From Dactylonectria macrodidyma (lineage: Eukaryota; Ascomycota; Sordariomycetes; Hypocreales; Nectriaceae), in the NCBI GenBank assembly GCA_020744425.1, contig JAGMUV010000023.1:930001-994000 (forward strand): a stretch of 64,000 nt of DNA, read 5' to 3'. Positions 55,954-64,000 of this stretch are shown here, piece by piece. A program made the position numbers and the translations under genes. The stretch's first letter is position 1; each line of letters begins with the position of its first letter. The notes beneath the pieces are model-generated. The model saw only the letters and a program-made list of their open reading frames with translations. It was not told the DNA's origin and ran no database searches.

Positions 55954-57471
55954 ATGGCCAACATGAACCTGAATGGCTGGGATGTCGTTGCCCTGGTCAC
56001 GATCCCCTTTGTGAACGCCGCCATTCAGAATCAAGGCGGCTCACCCCCAAGCATGCAAGTGTCGACTGACTCATTGGCGGTGCAAGCCGCGTTCGGAACA
56101 TGGCAGATCACTACAGGAGGTTCTGATAACATCCTCATGTTCAACATTCCGCTCACAAGCATCTCTGGAACTGCCACCAAAAACGGCCAAATAGTCACAC
56201 AGTTCAATTATCAATCACTGGCCGCCCAAGTCCAGCTTGTTTTGACATTTGTCGATGGCAGTTCCACGGGTCAAAACTTGGTCGTTGACAGCAAAAATCC
56301 GCCAACTTCGGTGGCATCGCTGATGGACGTTAACGGTCAACCATTGTCCAATGCGTTGCACGACGCCTTCATCAAGCAGGCCCTGAGCACATGGTTGGGC
56401 GACAATCTTTCGCAGTTCAACCATATCTTTGCCAGTGTCGATTCGGATCCGAGCACAGCTTCCGATGCGCAATGGGCGTTCTGCAAACCATCTGTCGTAG
56501 CCTATACCTACGTCTCTGGTAGCAGTGTTGCCAACAGTTATCTCGGTCTTACATACAATACGGCAGGGAATACGACTCCTGGCTCCGCTGCGCAAATCGA
56601 TCCCTCATTCATTCCAGCCGAATGTCAGGCAGCCTTTATGCTCTCCCCAGCAATGTTTCTTACCAATTTCCTGGCTCCGGCGGCAAGCGATCAATTCGCC
56701 ATTCCTATGCAGTCGTTGAACATTGATACCAGCCAATTGAGCATAACCATGGCTGCTGGTGTACGAATTCCCATGCAGCAGGATACGGTCAACGTGCCGG
56801 GAGACTCGGGTTCGGATACGGATTCATTCGAATCGGGATTTAATAATGCAGCAAATGACACAGTGGGTGTCTTGAAGTGGATTTTTGGGCTTGATTCATC
56901 GGCTTCTGAGCCACCTGATGCTTCTGATGCCGTGATACCACGTGTGCCTTTCCTGATAGATCTGCAGATCTCGGTCCAGAGCTCCATTGTCACGACGTTT
57001 GCCAAAACGTCGACGGTGGTCGCTGATACCGTTTTAGGAGATGTGACGGCATTCAACACGTCGCAAAGCTGGTTGACGCTGAGCTTCGATGCGTCTAACC
57101 AATCTCTCACCTACACGGAAACACAGCCATCCAACAACAACCACAGCATTGTCGAGTCCGAGGGCATGTCTGTCGCCCAAGATGTTTTCGAGGCTATTGG
57201 CGCTGCTACGGTCACTATCGGCGCAGCCCTGACCGATGGGGCAGATTTGCTCATGGTTGGCGCGCTGGCTGGAGTAGCGCAGGGAGGCTTGCAATGGGCG
57301 CAGAGCTCGTTCGACTCGGCTAATCAGAACGATGCACCGGAAATCACTAGTTTGGTGTCTAATCTCACCTTGCCAGTCAATTGGTCGAGCGCGGGTCCGT
57401 TCTCAGTCACGCAGGCAGGTCTTTACCAAGGAGGTTTCTTTCTTGCGGGCACACTGCGGCCGACTTCGTAG
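55954..57471 (+). CDS. P47/OrfX-like (TULIP-type) protein, short paralogue
   Basis: A single uninterrupted frame of 505 aa. It repeats the landmarks of the 53096 protein in the same order: NGWDVVALVTIPFVN (residues 7-21), a beta-rich region, HIFASVD (157-163), QWAFCKPSVVAYTYV (173-187), LGLTYNT, QIDPSFIP (215-222) and AAFMLSPAMFLTNFL (226-240). An acidic Ser/Asp linker (about 280-325) replaces part of the longer protein's strands. An Ala/Gly-rich hydrophobic stretch (about 413-445) sits where the other has its C-terminal helix. The pair is clearly related but far diverged. No signal peptide and no introns. Expected to be a soluble lipid- or partner-binding protein. Whether the two form a complex is unknown. 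Confidence 0.72.
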   Translation: MANMNLNGWDVVALVTIPFVNAAIQNQGGSPPSMQVSTDSLAVQAAFGTWQITTGGSDNILMFNIPLTSISGTATKNGQIVTQFNYQSLAAQVQLVLTFVDGSSTGQNLVVDSKNPPTSVASLMDVNGQPLSNALHDAFIKQALSTWLGDNLSQFNHIFASVDSDPSTASDAQWAFCKPSVVAYTYVSGSSVANSYLGLTYNTAGNTTPGSAAQIDPSFIPAECQAAFMLSPAMFLTNFLAPAASDQFAIPMQSLNIDTSQLSITMAAGVRIPMQQDTVNVPGDSGSDTDSFESGFNNAANDTVGVLKWIFGLDSSASEPPDASDAVIPRVPFLIDLQISVQSSIVTTFAKTSTVVADTVLGDVTAFNTSQSWLTLSFDASNQSLTYTETQPSNNNHSIVESEGMSVAQDVFEAIGAATVTIGAALTDGADLLMVGALAGVAQGGLQWAQSSFDSANQNDAPEITSLVSNLTLPVNWSSAGPFSVTQAGLYQGGFFLAGTLRPTS

Positions 57472-60434
57472 ACCAGGATTCAGCAAGAGGCTACAAACTC
57501 TATCATAACTTGTCTTGTAAATATGAGTTGGAAGTAATCAGTTTCTAACTACGGGAACTGTAACTGGTCATATTCCCCTGGATTTTTAATGCAAAACTGT
57601 CCTAGCTCTCTGTGAACTCCATAGTCGGTAACTAAGTATGCATATCTCCTAGAACATCCGACCTAGGTTAAGATACACGAGTTGTGGCTGGCTGAAAAGA
57701 CGACCGCGTTAGACCGTCCAACCTTGGCTGAAGCCGAAGATAAAGTGGCTGGCTGAGGAGAATAAACAAGTTTGATTCCAGACGGAAAGGTGCCAGTAGT
57801 GGGCTAGCACCTGGGAACTCTGGGTTAGAAGCGTGTGCTGTGCCATTACTATGTAGACTATTGAACTTTCACAGCCTCCGTTGCATAGAATGGCATGCTT
57901 CAGAGCTGAAATCAGTCTAGGCGAGGGTATCCCGGCCTCGCTCGAGAGCATTTTGTGGACTGATCCTAGCTATTTAACAGAAGACGAATACTCAACCTGC
58001 GATTCAGCCGTCTTAGGAAGTAACTAGACGAATTAGCTAACTTACCTAGGTAATTATTAAAATTCTTAACACCATAGCCTCGCCCCTCGAGAGGTTAGCG
58101 ATCTGGCTTATTATAGCCGAGCATGGCAATGGCTGCAGAGAGTGTTCGCCAGTTGAATGTTTGATATGATTCCCCTTGCGCACCGTGTCGAGAGTCACAA
58201 AGAACGCTGAACGCAAGGGGTGGCGGTGTGTGCAGATGATCCGACCTAAACTCTTCGTGGTCGTCGCAGGAAGGACTTGATCGGAGCGGGGCAGCCGCAG
58301 ATCGCTCCTCAATAGCGGCTACATGGGCCGAAGCGAGGCCACACAGTAGCGTCGTTTATCCGCCTTGGTGGAGCAGCCCTACAGTAGTCTTCAGGCTATC
58401 CCTTTGACCGTTGCACATAGTCTCAGCCATTGTCAAGTCTTCATAACCAGGACGAAAAGGGGGTGTTGATCTTGCGGATGCCCAAAGTCTCTCCATGTAC
58501 TTAACCTTGGAGGTGCTCGTGCGGGGTTAGGTAGAGGTAAAGAGGCGGAAACTTGTGACAGTTAAAGGGTTAGACGAGTACAAGCGACTTGCGCATTATC
58601 GGCGGCCAAGGAGGGACATGACGCATAGAACACGACCAGTTCCATAACAATGTTGCCGCACAGGCAGTCACGCGCTGCCGCCTGTAGCACACATCTGCTG
58701 CAGCCATGCACTCCACCGTCTAGACTGTTCTATGCCTCAGTTGAGATGGAGTATCCCACTACAAGAATGGCGAATGGGACTAGCCAGCCCCCTGCGGTAT
58801 GGGGTACTTGCACGCCACCACGCTTCGGGATATAAACTTGGCCTCTCTCGTGCGAAGTGTGGATATTGGGACGGGCCGGGACAGGGACGCTAGATCCATT
58901 TTTGGGGTAAACTATTGACAGGATCGCTCGCCACAAAGACGCATTTTGGGAATGCGATGCCGTTTTCGTATATGCTTGCGTCCCAAGTTGCATTGGAACG
59001 TACGATTCCGCAAAATGGAGATATTTCAAGGGGAAGGAATACATCTGGGGGTCTACCTATCGGGAGTCTGCCAATCTGGAGTCTTCGTATGAAGAAATCA
59101 TGGCTCAGGTCAACATGCACAAATGGGCCGGCCAGCAGAATGTGGCAAGAGATATTGGATACTAGGACGTAAGTCCAAGCGCCACCTGTGTCTTGTCCAC
59201 AAGTTCTGGGCCTTTGGGTGCCCATTGAATCAAAAGAGAGATAATAGAAAAGTTAGCGACGGGGGTATGGAGAAAGAAGTGGTGAGAAAGTTGAAATGAT
59301 TGCACTGAAATCGGCCACGTTTGTGTTCGTCCACTCCTCACTGTGACTTGTTTATACACGAAAAATTGCCATAGTAGAGGTTTCGTGACGAGATCTGGTA
59401 CCACCTACAACTGAGGGAAACGAGGTTTTTGTGATGGACGGTTGTAGAAGATCTTTCCATCAGCATTGGAATGGGATAAATCAGAGCATTTACCTTGGTA
59501 TATCTTCTGTGGGCTGAAATCTTCAAACATGACCTTCCACATATTGATTTCAAACCTGTCAATACTATGAATGCTCAAGTTAGGTTTATCCGGGCTTATG
59601 TGAACTTCCAACATCGGTTACATGGGGACGACTTTAGCCCAACGCTTTATTAACCTTTCCAACAATATAGCACACACGTTGGTAGACTACCCTCATGCCG
59701 TCAATCAAGTGGTAGGGGTCACAATTAACAACAATGACGAGGTGACTCTCAACGGCAGGGGCACCCTGAGTTGGCTGCATTGTAGGAGGTCATGTGGGAA
59801 GAGGGAAGAGCCTTCGAAACGACTTGCGCCGTCGAGGCGCTAGGCGTAATGCAACGACCGCTCCACAACGAGGCAAATGACGAACAGACGATCCCGCACC
59901 CTGGCGTCAGGGCCCTCCTCGATGTAGAGGTGCTTCGAGCGCGTTGGCTGGCAGAGGAAATTGCAGGCGCGCCAGGCTGGCAAGGGGATGTAGTCTTGGA
60001 ACCGTAAGAGAGTTAAATATATAGACTCAAGGCTGGGATAGGATTATAAGTTAGTTGCCGTGTGACACGGACACTAATGGCACAAATGGCTTGACAAAGC
60101 GCCCGGGCGAGCTCAGACCCTTGGAGTCGGTCGAGGAAGGTTGCAAAAGCCACACCCCGAAGCTATTAAACATGCGCGGTCGTAAATATATTGATTAAGT
60201 CAGAGGTCGGTGATATATGCACTGTTGCCCGTCTATCGTGTTAATCAGGTCAGAAGCCTTTGTGTCTTTGAGAGGTTGCACGCAATCCAGCAAATCTGTC
60301 CTCACTTTCCAACACTATACGGATTGGCGGTCATCACCGCGTCTTCTCACAATTATCGAGGATTCCTCCTGTAAACAATTGTACGTTAAAACTACCATGG
60401 TCCTAGTAGCTCACATGGGCGCGCCGTATCCCGA
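57472..60434. other. 3 kb gene-poor region
   Basis: Between the P47-like pair and the methyltransferase. Only short frames occur; one start-less open frame (58914-59167) is listed separately. No transposon ends or long repeats were noticed. Confidence 0.45.
58914..59167 (+). other. Start-less open frame, possible gene remnant
   Basis: An open frame of about 85 codons begins after a TAA and ends at TAG 59162-59164 or nearby. It lacks an ATG in its first part, but its translation looks protein-like: ARHKDAFWECDAVFVYAC, then WRYFKGKEYIWGSTYRES and EEIMAQVNMHKWAGQQ. A TTGACAG acceptor-like string precedes it (about 58913-58921). It may be an exon or a relic. No family recognised. Confidence 0.2.
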
Positions 60435-61340
60435 CTACCCCTTTGTGGCGACGACAAACAGCCGAGGGTAAGGCAGAAGAACTTTGCCGTCTTTCTGCAC
60501 TGGGTATACCTCTCTGAGTCTTTGCAGATAGTACTCAACGAAACCTCTTCTCTCAGCCTCAGATAGCGGGTCGATGAATGGGCGTAGACCCGTCCCCTTG
60601 ACCCATTCAATGATGGCCTCGTGGTTTTCCATGACGTGAATGTATGTCGTCGTCCAGATATCCAGCTCGGAGCAGTGGGCCTTCAATCCATCATAGAGGT
60701 CATTGGGAGTAGGGAACTCTTCTCGTACAGGGTTGACCTGTCTCAGTGTGTCCACCCATGGCGTGCCAGGGGCAAAAGCCGTTTCCCGCATGGTGACATG
60801 GGATGGCTCTGACATGTTGAATGGGATCTGAAACGCGAGAGTGCCCCCAACTGAAAGATGCTCTAGCAGCTGAGTGATTATTTGGATGCGGCGTCCACTG
60901 GGTAACCATTGGAACACAGCATTGGAAAAGAGCACATCAATCGGTTCATCAGGCTTGAAGGATTGTAGGTCTTCAACCTCAAAGGACACGCCAGGCAACG
61001 TGGACTTGGCTTTCTGGATCATATCCGCAGATGAGTCAATGCCAGACACGTTCGCGTGCGGGTATCTCTCTGCTAATACAGCCGTCGAGTTGCCAGGCCC
61101 GCAGCCCAGGTCAACCACAGTCTTGGGGTTATGGACGGACACACGATTGAGCAACTCGACAGCAGGCCGGGTTCGCTCATTGATGAATTTGGAGTATTGG
61201 TTGGCCGACCATGTATCTTTGCTGGCGTATTCCATTGTCGTGGATAGAAATCTCTTCGATGTTGGATGGTGGTGTGTAGTCTGACAGAACGAGTGTGCAA
61301 GTTGGCGTCTTGCCAAGAGAAAGTTGGATGCAAAAGACAT
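60435..61340 (-). CDS. Trans-aconitate-methyltransferase-like protein
   Basis: A single frame of 301 aa without introns. Residues 1-35 are basic, rich in Ser/Thr/Arg/His and lack acids (MSFASNFLLARRQ, TSKRFLSTT), as in mitochondrial presequences; a shorter product could start at Met36. The methyltransferase core begins with the Tam-type opening WSANQYSKFINERTRPAVELL, then SAM motif VVDLGCGPGNSTAVLAERYP, SGIDSSADMI, DVLFSNAVFQWLP and GGTLAFQIPFNMSEPSH; the C-terminal WVKGTGLRPFID and VEYYLQRLREVYP are also typical. The bacterial enzyme methylates trans-aconitate, a by-product that inhibits aconitase, with SAM; a mitochondrial site would suit this. The intronless structure is unusual here and could reflect bacterial ancestry. 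Confidence 0.85.
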   Translation of the reverse strand: MSFASNFLLARRQLAHSFCQTTHHHPTSKRFLSTTMEYASKDTWSANQYSKFINERTRPAVELLNRVSVHNPKTVVDLGCGPGNSTAVLAERYPHANVSGIDSSADMIQKAKSTLPGVSFEVEDLQSFKPDEPIDVLFSNAVFQWLPSGRRIQIITQLLEHLSVGGTLAFQIPFNMSEPSHVTMRETAFAPGTPWVDTLRQVNPVREEFPTPNDLYDGLKAHCSELDIWTTTYIHVMENHEAIIEWVKGTGLRPFIDPLSEAERRGFVEYYLQRLREVYPVQKDGKVLLPYPRLFVVATKG

Positions 61341-62896
61341 GCTTTATGCGTCTAGGATTGCTAACAATGCTATGATGCAGCACGGAATTAGAAGTAAAAA
61401 ATTGAGATGACCGAGCCAAGGAGTATTTAAAGGTTTTTCACAGGTGCGGTTTCCAAAACATCGTCCAAAAGAGTCTGTTGAACACATTGGATCTCTTTGC
61501 GCTACGGTCACCGAGCCGGACACCGACCCTAATCGCCGAGCTTGTGGGTCCGACCTCGGCGCCGAGGTCAATGCCGCCCGGGCTGCTTCCTCCGTCCAAC
61601 CCGGTGAGATTAGTCAACTTGTATTGTTCAGTGACATAAGAGCATGAAAGATTCTTCAGGGGATTGATCAACGGTCCCATATACCCTTCAAAGTCAGGTT
61701 GCTTCAATCAGTGTTACTATGGTGCCCAGAGGCGTGGCTCACTCAACCTCTGTCTAGGGTAGCCAATACATCATGACTCTGCACCAAGCGCAACTCGGGA
61801 ACTGAATGGGAAATCGCTACTCTGATGGAGTCTAGATACAGGGAGAGAGATGCCCAAAGAAGGGAAACATAGTATTCTTGGTTTCATTCTCTTTGTTGTT
61901 CTCACACAGGTTAGATTAAAAAGATTTTCACCACAAGCCATGGCTTCAATGAGGTCAGATTACTTGGAAGTAAAGTATTGGAGCAGGTACCCACGTAATG
62001 TCTAAAAAATGTTTAATTAAGATGACTAGAGGACTCGGATGGAGAGGGATTTCCTTCTCTTCAGAAAAGAAGATTTGCGCAATTGTGCCAGTAGACCCAA
62101 CCGGTGGTGTCGTCCGTCCGAGGCTAAACGGATGTACGGCATTGGCATCATTCACGCTTACACACAAAAGGTGATTCTTGGTCGCAGTAGCGACCGTTTC
62201 GGGGAGCTCGCCGGGGACTTTGACCGGTTCGCCTACGACTTAAATTTGGGTTGGGTTAGATCCAGATGGCAAGTATGGGACTAGTGTTGAAGGCAGGGAT
62301 TTTTAAGGTACTACGACACAACAGCTAGCAAAGATTGTCTGGACTTTGAGTTGATTTATATCGGCTTACGTCAGCGAGGGTTGCTTGTGAGTTATGATCA
62401 TGTCGATTTTGTACACTGACTAAAGACATTCAATAACTAGGGAAGTAGTAGTTGCATGCTTGCTTTGAAAAATCGTTATTGAGTTGTGGTATTTAGAATT
62501 GCCTATTCTGGAGTGTAGCCCAATGGTGCGTCACAGCCGAGTGCCGAAATGCCGACACCTGTATCTTACCTGAAACTGCCGTAATGACCCCTGCATCGTC
62601 CATCCGGACTCCGAATATGACAGGGCTACGCGAGGTACCACGCTAGATAGAAACTAAACTTCTGGACAGTGTAGGGGAAGTGGCAGCGATGCTAGACTCG
62701 GGTCGTATCGTGCTACGCTTCATGTCTGATCCCCATTATGGGATGGATAATCGGAATTTCCGTTTCTGGGATCTACTTAAGTCATATTGCAACACTTCCC
62801 CGCAAATCATAGACGTTGAAAGAGATTTTAACGACAGATGCCTAATTGACGGTCTCCTTGCCCCTCTGCAGCTCGGATAAACGTTTTATTGTGTCT
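61341..62896. other. 1.55 kb intergenic
   Basis: Promoter of the methyltransferase on the left and 3' flank of the secreted-protein gene on the right. Short ORFs at 62039 and 62680 show no support. Nothing else recognised. Confidence 0.45.
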
Positions 62897-63960
62897 CTAG
62901 AGTCTTCGAAAGGGACCCCGCTGTCCTCGCTGGCCCGGCCTGAAACCCCTACCGCGCCCCTTGGAACCGCGCCCCTTGGAACCTCTCCCTTGACCTCCAT
63001 TCACTCCCTGGTTCGTCTGGTTATTGGGAATGGAATTATTAGTGCCGTTCTGATTGCCAGGGCCATTCTGGTTATCGGCACCGCCCTGATTGTTGCTAGC
63101 GTTCTGATTATCACCACCACCGTTCTGGTTCGCCACAACCTCGAACTTGGTACAGTCATCCTGTGCGCCTCGCTGGGCAACAGGCATTGTAACAGGTTGA
63201 TGATTTGCCGCAGCAATCATAGTGCATACGCGGTACACGCCTGCAGGGAGCCCACCATCGACAACGGCCTGGAGCAAACCTTGCCCATTGCCGTCGTCGT
63301 CGATGCCCTTGAAGAAGGCAAACCGAGAAGGATCTGGCGGCGATGTCGACTGTAGGGAACCAATATCCTGGATGGTAACGTGGCAGTGACCGATGATGTC
63401 TCCATTGCCGTCGAGATCTTGCGGTGCAGTGTAGTAATTGGTGGTGGGGTTGACAAAGGTGCCCGCGCGCAGATGAGACGTCTGCACTTGGATGTTGAAT
63501 GTGGTACTGGCTGTAAGAGCATCGCCCGGCTTGGGGTTCGTGATCATGGCCGAGATCATGTTGGAGGCTGCAGGAATTCGACCCATAGGTATGCCATTGC
63601 ACGACCCGGACCGAATTTGGACGCCATTTGTGATTTGCTGGCCCTCGCAGAAGTTGATAAAGTTGTTTGCGTCTCTGTGATGAACTCAAGTCAGAATGAT
63701 TTTCAGGAGAGTCATGAAAGTGTGATGCTGATAACTCACGTTGCCGACGCTGATTGCCCATCCTTGATGCCCTCGGTTCCCGGCTCCTGTCCTGTCAAGT
63801 CACTGGCTGACTGAATCAAATTACTTTTCAAGCAGCTTTGCCGATTCTTCCTAGCAACGAGCCTGCTGGCCTGCTCTGGTGCACCGTTGAATCCAGCTAA
63901 GATGGAACTCTCAACCAGCCACGCTGATAAGAGAAGTGTCAAGACGAGACGGCGGAACAT
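62897..63960 (-). CDS. Conserved fungal secreted protein, Asn/Gly-rich tail
   Basis: Two exons, complement(join(62897..63674,63740..63960)), 332 aa; the intron has GTGAGT and CACAG. A signal peptide (MFRRLVLTLLLSAWLVESS) starts it. The core is a family common in plant- and insect-associated fungi: DANNFINFCEGQ, SCNGIPMGRIP, FNIQVQTSHLRAGTF, IIGHCHVTIQDIG, FAFFKGIDDDGNGQGLL, LPAGVYRVCTMIAA and PVAQRGAQDDC. Beyond it comes a low-complexity tail with NQNG/NNQ repeats and a Gly/Arg end with two GRGSKGR-like copies. The domain is unrelated to ribosomal protein S17, which is its frequent label in databases. Role in the wall or matrix is likely but unknown. The left neighbour is about 1.5 kb away. 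Confidence 0.8.
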
Positions 63961-64000
63961 TTTGAATAAATCCAGTTGTGAGAATAAAGGAAGGTAGGTA

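Noticed and set aside
53096..57471. Calling the P47-like genes toxins
   Set aside because: P47/OrfX proteins are accessory or separate insecticidal factors, not the neurotoxin; no protease or toxin gene is seen nearby.
1..64000. CRISPR arrays, bacterial operons, tRNA or rRNA genes
   Set aside because: No regular spacer arrays or recognisable RNA genes were found by eye; the window is eukaryotic in structure.

Overview
The window is nuclear DNA of a filamentous ascomycete (Pezizomycotina, most likely Sordariomycetes). This rests on many short introns (about 48-99 bp, GT(R)NGT donors, CTRAC-type branch points, YAG acceptors), Zn2Cys6 and C2H2-Zn2Cys6 regulators with fungal-specific TF domains, a Pth11-like rhodopsin-domain gene, a LaeA-like methyltransferase, a DUF6536 membrane protein and SP-family sugar porters. 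No rRNA, tRNA, CRISPR array or intact transposon was seen. Exon coordinates are hand-derived from splice consensus and phase.

Layout. (1) 1-7.5 kb: the 3' end of an unknown gene, an SDR oxidoreductase, a decayed Pth11-like receptor, a class A flavin monooxygenase and a decayed zinc-binding (MDR) dehydrogenase. (2) 7.7-27.8 kb: a compact metabolic/regulatory block with sugar porter, Zn2Cys6 regulator, NmrA-like protein, PRISE-type reductase, C2H2 regulator, putative cyclase (PF04199), a nuclear-encoded mitochondrial complex I PSST/NDUFS7 subunit, a C2H2-Zn2Cys6 regulator and a lesioned LaeA-like methyltransferase. It resembles a biosynthetic or catabolic cluster, but no PKS, NRPS or terpene synthase lies in the window. 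(3) 29.8-45.2 kb: a GH18-like protein with a frame break, a second sugar porter, a DUF6536 protein, a secreted aldonolactone-oxidase-like flavoprotein, two Cys/Ser/Thr-rich secreted or surface proteins, and a small gene with no ATG in its main exon. (4) 45.9-52.9 kb: a decayed STAND-type/ankyrin gene, a multi-pass membrane protein and a Ser-rich surface sensor-like protein. (5) 53.1-57.5 kb: two large intronless genes, head to head, whose products share the landmarks of the P47/OrfX (TULIP-like) family, known mainly from clostridial toxin loci; a degenerate about 41-bp tandem repeat lies between them. (6) 57.5-64 kb: mostly empty, then a Tam-like methyltransferase with a mitochondrial-type presequence and a conserved secreted protein.

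The two strongest leads are the intronless P47/OrfX-like pair in a fungal genome and the complex I PSST subunit lying inside a cluster-like block, where it may act as a self-resistance target copy. Repeated GTGGGG (CreA-type) sites in the divergent promoters of region 2 and CCCACATGA repeats upstream of the 24-kb regulator suggest shared control. Several genes are in decay (stops, frameshifts, a mutated duplicate fragment), some with the G-to-A/C-to-T look of RIP. Frame breaks at G6 runs could instead be assembly errors.
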